Notes: a model not told the origin generated them from the letters alone. Positions 1 through 9,215 are shown, counted from the first letter of the stretch. The stretch: DNA of 20,131 nt from Podochytrium sp. JEL0797 (GCA_027596195.1 JADGJG010000433.1:1-20131), one strand, 5' to 3'. Numbers and translations are program-made.

Positions 1-32
1 TTATTCGATAGCACAAATCCCCTACATCAAAG

Positions 33-54
33 CCCCCCCCCCCCCCCCCCCCCC
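33..54. repeat. Homopolymer C tract (22 C)
   Basis: Twenty-two consecutive C on the plus strand, in otherwise A/C-rich sequence. A run this long is prone to length polymorphism and to sequencing or assembly error. The minus strand is a pure G run that could stack into G-quadruplex-like structure. Confidence 0.95.
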
Positions 55-814
55 AACCAAAAGGACACAAAAGAGGACCGGCTGCGTTGCCCCACCTTCT
101 GCGTGATTGGAGACGGCATCGGAATGAGCACAAGGCGTTGCATACGGATGCATCCAAACTTGAGAATTTTAAAAAACAGAAAAATATTTCGCAAGCAAAC
201 GTCACGTCTGCAGTCGTGGCCATTCAGCGAACTCGATCATCTTCATAATTCCTTGTCACGTGCAAAAGCGAAACAAACCGAATCCTCCTTGTTCCATTCA
301 ATTCAAAAATGCCTCTTTCAACACGCATTCTCTTTCTCATTCGCCCAACCCACCCAACCACACGTCCCATTCTCCTCCACCGCAGCCGAAACCTTCCTCA
401 TCCCCTCCAACGCGCCCGAGTTGACAAAAAGGGGGCCCGAAGCATTATTTACGCTGGTCCAAGGGGGGATGAGGTGAAGTTGGGTGAGACGCGCGAAAGT
501 GGCGGTGAGTGGCGGTGGTAGCGGAGGTGGAGAGGGCGTTGTTGACGATATAGTACAAACAGCCTTGGAAATTCACTTAAAAACGTAGCTTTAAGTAGTG
601 AAAGCGAAAGGGGAGGAGACGCGCTTTCCACCTGCGGCATTGGAGGTAGGGGTCTGAAAAAAAGGTGCTGCAGCTCCCATTCTTCATTCCCACGAGCCGT
701 TTCGTTTCATGTAAACGCGTGTGCGGTTGTGACGAAATGGCGGCAGTAGGAGAAGATTTTTCCACATCGTCAAAACCCAAAAAAACAAAAAATAATAGAT
801 AAAAGGGCACAAGA

Positions 815-820
815 TTTATT
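815..820 (-). terminator. Poly(A) signal AATAAA of the eL19 gene
   Basis: The minus strand reads AATAAA about 90 nt downstream of the eL19 stop codon (TAA at 910-908), in A/T-rich sequence. This is a usual spacing for 3'-end formation. Confidence 0.6.
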
Positions 821-907
821 GAATGACAAATCCATTCTCCCGCACATCGCACACCTCCACCTTCGAAAAAACCTCTTTCGCCTTCCCCCAAACGACTAAA
901 AAATGAC

Positions 908-1855
908 TTATTTAGCCTCAGAGAAGAGAGCATCCTTCTTGACGGCAATGCGCTCAGCACGACGCTCACGGGCCGCCTTGGTGCGGTTACGGTGAGCCTC
1001 CGCCTGGTCGTTGATCATCTTGGCACGAGTCTTGTCAGCCTTGGCCTTGTGGATGTACTCCATCAACACACGCTTGTTCTTGAACACGTTACCCTTGGAC
1101 TTCATGTAAAGAACGTGGTACATGTGCTTGTCAATTTTGCCAGACTCTCTGTACTTGCGCAAGAGACGACGGAGCACACGCTGACGACGCATCCAGAGGA
1201 CAGTGGTGGGCATACGCGCCTCGGCACTACCGTGGCGTTTTCCGGTTCCGGCGTGTCTTCCGAGACGCTTGGCAGCGGCGTGCTCGTTGGTGCGGAAACG
1301 GGAGGGAGCGTTCGACGGCTTCTTGATGATGGCTCCGCTCTTGACGAGCTTGGCGATTCCCTTTCCTGAATTGGAAGTAAGAATAACATTCAGGGGGCCG
1401 TGCATTTCGAGACCAAGAAAACAGGTACTCAACTGGAGTTCTCGGCAGCGAGAGCGGTGAGCTGGCTCGGGTCGAGCCAGACCTTTCTCTTTCCGCACTT
1501 CATGACGGCGGCCGCAAGACGCTTCTGGGAGCTGAGGTTGGATCTGAGGAGGAGATAGCGTTTTGTCAATAACCCAAGATTCGAATCTGTGAAAGAGGGC
1601 AAGAGGGTCGTCCCGAATTCCGACAGCGTCCAACGTTTCGCACAATTTCCAGTGTTACAAGTCGATACGTGGATCAGTTGCTGCACCACGAGAATCCTCC
1701 CATCGCCACGTTTTGTCTCGACCCGGGATCGATCTCCAACACCTCCGATCCTCCCAGCACCAATTCGACACAACAACATATGCAAGTCGATCCTTTAGAG
1801 CGCCATCGAGAGAGAGGAGAGAGCAGCGGGCGCAAGGTACTCACTCTTTGCCCAT
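908..1855 (-). CDS. RPL19: 60S ribosomal protein eL19 (RPL19), three exons
   Basis: A structural protein of the large ribosomal subunit. Exons on the minus strand are 1855-1845, 1543-1434 and 1365-908, giving 192 residues, close to the usual 190-196. Family hallmarks are the N-terminal [20 protein letters not shown], the VWLDP motif, [11 protein letters not shown], the [20 protein letters not shown] block, the [18 protein letters not shown] block, and a basic, Ala-rich helical C-terminus. Intron 2 (1366-1433) has donor GTTGAG; splicing there restores the family's conserved Asn-Ser-Arg at the junction. Exon 1 is inferred. It is only 11 nt (MGK plus part of Glu), chosen because ATGGGCAAAGA is followed by a perfect GTGAGT donor and the phases agree. 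Intron 1 is then 301 nt, long for this window. The core is certain; the first four residues are less so. Confidence 0.96.
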
Positions 1856-2328
1856 CTTCTGTTGATTTCGATATTTGATGATTCGAGAACGACCAATGAA
1901 GATATGCGTAAGAGAAAGCAGAGAATTAGTAACCACGTCGCTTTCGGTAGGAGCAATTGGTGAGGTGGGCTGGTCGCTTCGAGTTCACGAGATGCCATCT
2001 CCTCCGGAATTCCATCCATCCTGGGCACAACGCCATCGATTCGTCCATCTGCTCCGCTAAGTTGCTGCGCATGAGTCTGCTGGGGCCATTGGATATGTCT
2101 GATGGTCGATGGCAGGATCGTGTTGGTGCGGATGGGGTGTCATGGACACATACGATTTTTGACAGAGTGTGGAGGGGAAAAAAATGGGGGCGATCTCGAA
2201 TGGAACGAACAGCCCGAAGAAACTCACCCACCACGACGGGATACTGAACTGAACTTAACCTCAATAGAGAATAAAGAACAGAAAAAAGAGAGAGAGAAAT
2301 CGTTTTCCAAACACACAGATACTCGAAA
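1856..2328. other. Spacer: eL19 promoter/5' UTR and 3' end of the coiled-coil gene
   Basis: A 473-bp gap between two minus-strand genes. It must hold the 3' UTR of the coiled-coil gene (near 2328) and the promoter of eL19 (near 1856). CCAAT-like elements are visible on both strands (about 1898-1902 on plus and 1952-1956 on minus). No canonical AATAAA follows the coiled-coil stop on the minus strand. Open frames here are short, lack domain features, and no RNA gene was seen. Confidence 0.5.
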
Positions 2329-4169
2329 CTACAAAATGTCCTCGCCAACCATTCCTGCGCCACGCGCCTGAGCACGACGCATCTCGTCATTCTCCTTCGC
2401 AAGCACCTGCTCCGAAATTCTCAACATGCCCAACTGCCCCACCAACCCTTCATTCTCTCGCGTCAACACCTCGAGACTCCGAACCTGTCCAGGAATCACC
2501 ACCTCCGTCAACCTTTTGATTTGCTTCTCCAACTCCACAACACGCGCTTGCTCCTTCTCCACCGCCGCCCCACCCTCTTTCGCACGACACAACTCCGTTT
2601 CCAAAACCTCCACACGCGCTTGCAACCCATCAATCGTTCCCTGCGCATGAGCAATTGCCACCAACCCTTCTTTGCACCGCGCATCCAACAACTCCTGCGA
2701 CTCCCTCGCCTCCTTGAGTTCCGCCACACATTGCGCAAGCTCCTTCCTCACTTTATCCGTCTCCGCCTGCACACGCGTCTCAATCTCTTCCTCATCAGTG
2801 CCACACCCGCCGCGCGAAATCTCTTGAAGCAGCTCGGCACGCGCCGTTTCGAGGTCACACCGTGTTGTTTCCAACAACCCCTGCGACTCGCGGAGCGAGG
2901 ATTCAAGCGTGTTGATCCGCGATGTGAGAGTATCGTTGGTGCGTTCGAGGGACGCGTTGATGTGTGCTTGCGTGGCGCGCAGGGACTCGAGTTGTTCAAC
3001 CGAGGATTGGGTGGCTTCGAGCAAGGTTTCGAGACGCTCGATTTCGAGGCGGAGTGATTGAGTTTGAGCGGCCACGCGTTCGAGCTCGGATTCGAGGTCG
3101 GAGGAGTCTGGGTTTTGGGTTGTCGAGGAGCGGAGCGTTTCGAGTTCGCGGCGCGTCGCAGCGAGGAGAGTTTCGGACTCGGCGAGGGAGGATTCGAGAC
3201 GCGAGGTGTAGGATTGAGAGGCGGTTTGGGAATCCGTTAGGTCGAGGTTGAGAGTTTCGAGGGCGAGTTTGGATTCCAAGAGGCGTGCCATTTCGGCTTC
3301 GAGGGTAGCGATTTGGGCAGAGGCCTCAGTGTCTTTGGAGGCCGTGGTGGTGGGTATATTAAGCGCGTCGACACGGGATTGGAGGTCCTTGTTGACAGCG
3401 TGGAGATTCTCTGAATCCAGTGCGAGCTCATCGTTGCATTCCGTCAGCGCAGCGACACGCGCCTCCAACTCCACAGAGCGCACCTCCTTGTCTTCCATCG
3501 CAGCCAAGAACCCTTCCTTCTCCGCACGCAACACCTCCACCTCAGCTTGCAACTCCTGGAACCCCACTTCAAGCCCTTCCACGACGCGCTTGCGCTCCTC
3601 CGCACACGTCTTGAGCTCGGTATTTTGCTCCGTGAGTTGCAAGATTTCGTTCGTAAGGTTCATCCAGATGGAGCTGTGCTTCTCGCCGCGGGAGGAAGCG
3701 TCGGTTGCGAGGTGGGTGTTTTGGGCTTCGAGGTCAGCGATGCGGGTGCGGAGAGTTCGGTTTGTGGTTTTGAGGGCGAGGGTTTGGTTCTGATGTGTGC
3801 GTGTGAGTGCGTGAGTATGTGCATGTACGTCCGGTTTTCTCTCGCCAGAATCACCATCAACTCGTCCAGGGCTTCCTGCATGGATTCGCGCTCAAAGTTG
3901 ATGAATTGCTGCAGGCCTTGCTGGGACTCCTAAGACAAAGACAAATCAGCGGGTCTCCTCACACATGGATCGCACCTGTCCGTATTTCGTCTTGAGGAAC
4001 TCAAAGAGAAGCTTTTCGCGGGAAGCCAGCGCTGGCGAAAACACAGCCGCATTGCTCTCTGCAGCACAGGCAACAGGGTTCTGTTGGCGAGTCAGTTGGT
4101 GTTGTCCGGCGCAGCGCAGCTCACCTTGTCTGCGAGCGGGTCCGAATTTTCCATCTTCAATTTTTCCAT
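2329..4169 (-). CDS. Long coiled-coil protein, unknown function, four exons
   Basis: I do not recognise a named family. The exons 4169-4125, 4080-3976, 3929-3855 and 3789-2329 give 561 residues. After about 45 N-terminal residues, almost the whole protein is heptad-rich Leu/Glu/Arg/Ala coiled coil, as in golgins, tethers or cytoskeletal rods. Breaks occur at a Thr/Ser-rich stretch (NIPTTTASKD) and a Gly-rich stretch (SRGGCGTDEEE). No membrane segment or globular domain was seen. Donors are GTGAGC, GTGCGA and GTGATT. The third was chosen because it is the only nearby GT that keeps phase with the CAG acceptor at 3790. An in-frame ATG at 4154 is an alternative start. The start lies 33 bp from the stop of the upstream F-BAR gene. 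Codon use switches in blocks along exon 4 (see findings). Confidence 0.8.
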
Positions 4170-4178
4170 ATATTTTTT

Positions 4179-4190
4179 CTCTCTCTCTCT
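4179..4190. repeat. Short (CT)n microsatellite between the F-BAR and coiled-coil genes
   Basis: Six CT units on the plus strand (GA on the transcribed minus strand). They sit immediately upstream of the coiled-coil gene's start codon at 4169, in a 33-bp gap that must also contain the F-BAR gene's 3' end. Confidence 0.9.
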
Positions 4191-4195
4191 TTATT
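4190..4195 (-). terminator. Poly(A) signal AATAAA of the F-BAR gene
   Basis: The minus strand reads AATAAA about 8 nt after the F-BAR stop codon (4205-4203) and about 21 nt before the next gene's ATG at 4169. Cleavage 10-30 nt downstream would fall at or inside the next gene's first codons. Confidence 0.65.
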
Positions 4196-4202
4196 CGTTC
4201 CT

Positions 4203-6596
4203 CTAAATCCGCTCCACAAAGTTGCTGGGAAACAATCCTTTCCGTCTCTTATCGTTCTCCGTCACGATGCCTTCCCACCATCTGTTGCAAAAGTAGGGAC
4301 AGTCAGAAACCGTGTGTCCGAAAAAATAAAATCTCACCCATCCTCGTGCTGCGCAATCACTGGCACAATCTGTCCCCTCGCCACACTCAACTCCTCGAAA
4401 GCTTGCGACTGGTAATCGTACAGCACTCTCACTGAGAAGCAAAGAAATCAGACCTCGAAAACACACGTAAAAAAAATACAAACCTTCAAACATCACTGGA
4501 CTCTCCTCCCCAAAATCATACGGATCATAAGAAAACTCTCCTGAATCCACACCCACACCAGCAGCCCCCGAATCATGATGCCCCATCACCGTCGGCGCCA
4601 CAGGACCCTTCCCGCCTCCACCCGCAATCTGATCACTCGAACTACTCGCACTCATCCCGACTCCACCACTACTGCTCCCCGCACTCTGACTCTTTCGGAA
4701 CAAACTCCCAAACGCAACCGCGCCCCCGCCCCCGACCACACCGGGCCCCGTCTTTTTGAAAAAGTTGGAAAACTGGGCGCCAGGGCCGGCGGAGAGTGGG
4801 CCCGAGGAGGGGCCCGGGAGGGAGGTGACGGTAGAGCTGCGTGGGAGGTAAGGGCCCGATCCTGGGTCCGCGAGGGTTCCTGTGGAGGTGGCGCGTTCGG
4901 AGGTGCCGGTGTAGAAGTTGATGTAGGCGAGGGGAGCTGTGTTTTTTTTTGGCGCGCGGGGGTTTGTGAGTCGTTTTTTTTTTTGCGAGAATCCGTCACA
5001 ACCGAAACGGTGCCTTACGAGGAATCACTGTGCCTGTCGAACTCATGTCCAAGAACAACGAAATATCTTTGCTCACGTTGCAACGCTCGAGAGATCCTCG
5101 AATGCGCTCACACGACTGTTGATTCGAGAGGTCAAATCTCGCCACACTTTCGATTTATCACTTACCTCATCATCCGCAACACACAACGTCGAAATAATAT
5201 TCGCATAAGCCCACAATCTTCCTTTCAAATAATCGATCCTTTCTTCCTCGAGTTTTTGGAATTCCTGGGCAAAAAAAACTCAATACCACTTTATCGAGGG
5301 GAGGATCGGGGGAGAAATCAACTCACTGAACAAGCAACACGATAATCTTCCTCCCAGTGCGCATGCGCGGCACCCTGTCGCTCGACGGAACTCATGTATT
5401 CCAAATCGTTCTGATTCGCTTGCTGCTGCGCCTTCTCGAGTCTCAATTGGTGCTAAATTGACAAACCCAAACAGACGAGAAGTTAGGGAAACGGGAAAAT
5501 CAGAGCAGGAGGGGGGATGGGGGGGGGGGGTCAACGAAATCAAACCTTTTCGGCATCTTTGGGCGGAAGGTTCGGTTGGGGCACCAACAACTGGTTGACT
5601 TCCTGGCATTTCGAAGTATAACGAGACCGAGCTTTTTGGGCCGTCAATGTCATGTTGGCTTTCGACTTCAAGCGTCGTTCCACATTCGCATGATGCTAGA
5701 TGCGACAAAACAAAAGTGATTAGATTCCACCGCATGCAGATCTTCGCCAATTAAAACAACACTCACATTCTTGCGAACCACAGACTGCTGGTTCAAGAAA
5801 TCAGACACGGGTTTCTCGAGTTGCAGACGAATTTCGTTGGCAATATCGAGGTGCGCGCGGGCCGAGGTTTCGAGTTCGGATTTCACGAGGTCGAGGGATT
5901 CGCGGAGCGATCTTTTTGGATGGAGGAATTCGGTGGTCAGTTTTGAAGGGCGATGAAGGGGGGCAAGGGGGGGAGGTGTCTCGCTCGAGGGGAAAAATCC
6001 AATTTCGACCTCTTGAGGCTCAAATTGAAATCCACGTTGACTTGGAGTTGATCGACTTTGACCAACTAATGTCGTCCAAAATGGAGGGCACTTCAATTTG
6101 ATGATGCTGAAGTCCTGATATGTCGATAGATATCTCCGCGCGACCCTCGAAACAAGATCACGTCTGATTGCGCGACACGCTTCTGGCCCGGCATGATCGA
6201 AACCCAGTCTCCAAAGGAGCACAGATTCAAGCCGAAGCAGTACGCTCTTGCATCCTTGGACCGGTCGGCTCAACATAACAGACACGGTTCGTATGGCCGA
6301 TCAAATCTCACTCTCTCGAAGGGGATTCGGATCATACCCAATCTCCTCCGCCGTGGTGAAGGCCTTGGCCAGCTTCGCGAGCCTCTTTCCAAATTCCTCC
6401 TCGATGGCGGCGCGCTCCTTGAACAGCTGCACAACTTCGGCCGTGACGTGTTTGCCGTTCTTCATGCGCTGGATCAGCACATCGATGCCCTTGTCTTGAT
6501 CGCCCTGGTTGGTGTGGTCAGACTGATGTGCGGTGTTGATCGCACAGAGGAGGGTGTGGGTCTCACCCAGAAGGCGGTGGTGAACGACGGATCCAT
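4203..6596 (-). CDS. F-BAR and SH3 domain protein (Cdc15/PSTPIP type), ten exons
   Basis: A membrane-bending adaptor. In fungi such proteins scaffold the cytokinetic ring or actin patches; the exact role here is inferred. Exons are 6596-6567, 6522-6338, 5911-5767, 5695-5546, 5452-5327, 5264-5166, 5115-5019, 4936-4484, 4431-4338 and 4281-4203. All phases match, giving 485 residues. The FCH/F-BAR domain spans about 1-277. It shows FW near the start, DVLIQRMKNGKHVTAEVV, FKERAAIEEEFGKRLAKLAK, SLRESLDLVKSELE and FQKLEEERIDYLKGRLW. A low-complexity Gly/Ser/Pro linker (about 278-428) follows. A C-terminal SH3 (about 429-485) has VLYDY, EDGWWEG and a terminal FPSNFVERI. Intron 2 (5912-6337) is unusually long at 426 nt. 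The gene diverges from lysyl-tRNA synthetase and ends 33 bp before the coiled-coil gene. Confidence 0.94.
5512..5530. repeat. G-rich tract (G6-AT-G11) in an F-BAR intron
   Basis: Six G, AT, then eleven G on the plus strand, lying inside intron 4 of the minus-strand F-BAR gene (5453-5545). The transcript therefore carries a C-rich tract close to the donor. It is prone to length variation, and the plus strand could form a G-quadruplex. Confidence 0.9.
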
Positions 6597-6752
6597 TTTG
6601 GAAATGTTTTTTTTCGGCCCCTTCCCAGGGCCCCTCCTGGACCCCTCCCAGCTTTCGCCCCTTTTCCACCAGATCCCCTCTTTCTCTTTAATAGAACACA
6701 CATGAGGGTGGAGAGAAAGGGAAGAGATCGATTTGTTTTTTTGTGTTCGAAA
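6597..6752. promoter_or_regulatory. Divergent promoter between F-BAR and lysyl-tRNA synthetase genes
   Basis: Start codons of the two genes are 156 bp apart (105 bp if the synthetase starts at 6702). The segment must therefore contain both 5' UTRs and core promoters. It has pyrimidine-rich runs around 6660-6690 but no clear TATA box. Confidence 0.5.
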
Positions 6753-7037
6753 ATGTCGTTGGCGACTTTGCGGCTTCCAGCGCTACGATTGACATCTTGG
6801 CTTCGGGATTCGCTGCCACGGCCATGTAGACTCGATGCTCACAAGAAACTGCATCCATCACCCCCGGCCCAACATCGAATGCTGGCCACTTCCACATACA
6901 CCGTTCGCGATCGTGCGAGCGTCCCACGATCACACCCCTTGGCAACCACCCCGTTTCCCCCCATCAACTCGCACAAACTCCCGTATGGTTCGCCAACGCG
7001 TCGCTTTTCCACAAACGGTGGGGAAGCTCCCCGGAAG
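6753..7037 (+). other. Alternative first exon of LysRS encoding a likely mitochondrial presequence
   Basis: Ninety-five codons from ATG 6753 to AAG 7037, followed by donor GTGAGG. The peptide begins [20 protein letters not shown], is rich in Arg, Ser and Leu with almost no acidic residues near its start, and ends with RRFSTNGG. That ending resembles a mitochondrial processing site. Splicing to the acceptor AG at 7125-7126 removes the internal ATG at 7106 and joins in phase 0 to ACG TAC CTC of the synthetase. A second in-frame ATG at 6702 would add 17 residues. The presequence role and alternative use are inferred from sequence, not shown by transcripts. Confidence 0.75.
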
Positions 7038-9215
7038 GTGAGGAGCAGCGATGATTCACTGCTTGTTTTTTTTTTTTTTGCTATTTTTTTTCTTTTGCAA
7101 ACAAAATGGCTGACGAAGCGAACAAGACGTACCTCGATACCGTGACGGGCGAGCAAGTGTCCAAGAAGTGAGTATGACTGATCCCACCCCTTCTTTTATT
7201 TCTGGATGGATTCTCGGCCCCAAAACGCATCCAACGTCGCACAAGCCCTATCTCTGCCATATCTCCCCTTTACCCTTTTTATGCACATACACTAACACAA
7301 CAAACCCAGCGAGCTCAAGAAGCGAACCAAGCTCAGAGAGAAGGAAGCCAAGAAGGCCGAGAAGGCCGAATCCGCTCCCCCTCCTGCCGCCAAGGCTGCC
7401 GCCGACGACTCCGTTGCCGCCATCGACGAGGAGGAATCCCTCTCGTCCTCGCAGTACTTTGAATACCGCTCGCGTGCGATCCAGAAGCTGCGCGAAACCA
7501 AGAACCCGAACCCGTACCCGCACAAATTCAACCCGACCATGAGCATCTCGGCGTTTATCGAAAAGTTTTCCTCCCTCAAGGAGGGCGAGCACCTCGAGGA
7601 CGTGGTTGTGTCGGTTGCGGGACGTATCCACAACATGCGTTCGTCTGGTGCCAAGATTCGCTTCTTTGACTTGCACGGAGAGGGTTTGAAGATTCAGGGA
7701 CTCGCTCAGTTGCAGTACCACACGGGTGACAGACCCTTTGAGGAGATTCACGGGATTTTGAGAAGAGGAGATATCGTTGGAATCACTGGGTTCCCAGGAA
7801 AGTCCAAGAAGGGAGAGTTGTCGATTTTCCCCAAGGACGTGACCCTCTTGAGTCCCTGTTTGCGCATGTTGCCCAAGTCCAACTACGGATTCACCAACCA
7901 GGTACGGGTGTTGGTGTGCGTGCCATGAAACCTTCCTCTTGCTGACGTCAATTCCGTCCAAACAACACAGGAATCTCGTTACCGCATGAGATACTTGGAC
8001 CTCATCATGAACACCAACGTGCGTGACAAGTTCATTGTGCGTTCCAAGATCATCAACTACCTCCGTGGATTCCTCGACAACCTTGGATTCCTCGAAGTCG
8101 AGACCCCCATGATGAACATGATTGCCGGAGGCGCCACGGCCAAGCCCTTCATCACGCACCACAACGACCTCAAGCTCGACCTGTTCATGCGTATCGCGCC
8201 GGAACTTTTCCTCAAGATGCTCGTCGTCGGAGGTTTCGACCGTGTGTACGAGATTGGTCGTCAGTTCAGAAACGAAGGCATCGACTTGACCCACAACCCC
8301 GAGTTCACCACCTGCGAGTTCTACATGGCCTACGCCGACATGTTCGACATTATGGAGCTGACTGAGACCCTCGTCTCTGGAATGGTCAAGAGCATCACGG
8401 GAGGATACAAGGTCGTGTACCACCCCAAGGGACCCGAGGGTGAAGCCCTCACGCTCGACTTCACGCCCCCCTTCCGCCGCGTGAGCATGATTACCGAGCT
8501 CGAACGCATCTTGGACTGCAAGTTCCCAAGCGGAGAGCTCCTCGGACTCCCCGAGGGAACCGCGTTCCTCGACGCCCTGTGTGCCAAGCACAACGTGGAC
8601 TGCAGCGCGCCCCGCACTTCGGCGAGAATGTTGGACAAACTCGTCGGAGACTTTATCGAGGTGCAGTGCATCAACCCGACGTTCATTATGGACCACCCCC
8701 AGATGATGTCGCCGCTTGCCAAGGCGCACCGAAGCGCCAAGGGATTGTGTGAACGGTTCGAGTGCTTTGTGGCCACCAAGGAGATTTGCAACGCTTACAC
8801 TGAGTTGAACGATCCGTTTGACCAGAGAGAGAGATTTGACCAGCAGGCCAAGGACAAGGCGGCTGGAGATGACGAGGCGCAGCTTGTGGATGAGACTTTC
8901 TGTAACTCGCTCGAGTACGGGTTGCCACCGACTGGTGGTTGGGGTGAGTGGTTTTTGTTTTTACAATCTGGTGATGAGTAATGCTGTGAACTGATGCCGA
9001 TTTTGTTTTGTTTGTTTAGGATTGGGTTTGGACCGTTTGACCATGTTCTTGACCGACTCCAACAACATCAAGGAAGTCCTTCTCTTCGTGAGTGTTTCTC
9101 CTGCTTTTTGTCTTTTTGAATACGGCGAATATTGATAGTCAACCCTTCATTTATTCAACAGCCGGCCATGAAGCCCGAGTCCAGCTCCGAGCAGGCCCAG
9201 CGTTTCGAGTCTTAA
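6753..9215 (+). CDS. KARS1: Lysyl-tRNA synthetase, class II, cytosolic and probable mitochondrial forms
   Basis: Charges tRNA-Lys with lysine using ATP. Exons are 6753-7037 (mitochondrial leader), 7127-7167, 7310-7901, 7971-8943, 9020-9087 and 9162-9215, giving 670 residues. The cytosolic form would start at ATG 7106 ([11 protein letters not shown]...) and give 582 residues. An N-terminal Lys/Ala/Glu-rich helix ([20 protein letters not shown]) is typical of eukaryotic LysRS. The OB-fold anticodon-binding domain covers [20 protein letters not shown]. The class II catalytic domain contains [14 protein letters not shown], motif 1 ([10 protein letters not shown]), motif 2 ([13 protein letters not shown], then [11 protein letters not shown]) and motif 3 ([20 protein letters not shown]). 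The C-terminus PAMKPESS matches the family. It is the only LysRS in the window. Confidence 0.98.

Larger units (their letters stand above)
1..907. other. Stretch without a supported gene upstream (plus side) of eL19
   Basis: No gene could be established in this stretch. Two short open segments look somewhat protein-like. On the minus strand the frame ending in TGA at 318-320 is open back to about 582 (roughly 88 codons). On the plus strand, 653-802 is open for 49 codons and encodes a Cys-containing tail with a Lys-rich end, stopping with TAA at 800-802. Neither has a convincing start, splice partner or recognised domain. The last 100 bp or so should be the 3' UTR of the minus-strand eL19 gene. 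Low confidence in any coding content. Confidence 0.4.

Noticed and set aside
1570..1590. tRNA B-box-like GATTCGAATC in eL19 intron 1
   Set aside because: It is a palindrome with no A box or acceptor stem at the right distance on either strand.
908..1645. Single 245-residue protein read straight through eL19 introns
   Set aside because: Its first 90 or so residues are intron and out-of-frame exon 2 sequence. The spliced model restores the complete eL19 N-terminus.
1926..2402. 158-codon minus-strand frame in the spacer between eL19 and the coiled-coil gene
   Set aside because: It overlaps the end of the coiled-coil coding exon in another frame, has no recognisable domain, and the composition is not gene-like.
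3660..3881. 73-residue ORF starting MQEALDELM in the coiled-coil gene
   Set aside because: Only the first residues are real exon 3; the rest is intron read-through and then out-of-frame exon 4.
4575..5345. 256-codon plus-strand open frame opposite the F-BAR gene
   Set aside because: It spans exons and introns of a well-supported F-BAR/SH3 gene on the other strand and has only low-complexity Gly/Ala/Arg sequence.
6098..6170. C/D snoRNA-like pattern (TGATGA, then CTGA twice) on the plus strand in an F-BAR intron
   Set aside because: The C box is imperfect, the strand is antisense to the host gene, and no convincing terminal stem joins the flanks.
7248..8729. 493-codon open frame antisense to lysyl-tRNA synthetase
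   Set aside because: It mirrors the C/G-ending codon use of the real gene, has no domain features, and runs through two introns of the synthetase. Long antisense frames are expected with this codon bias.
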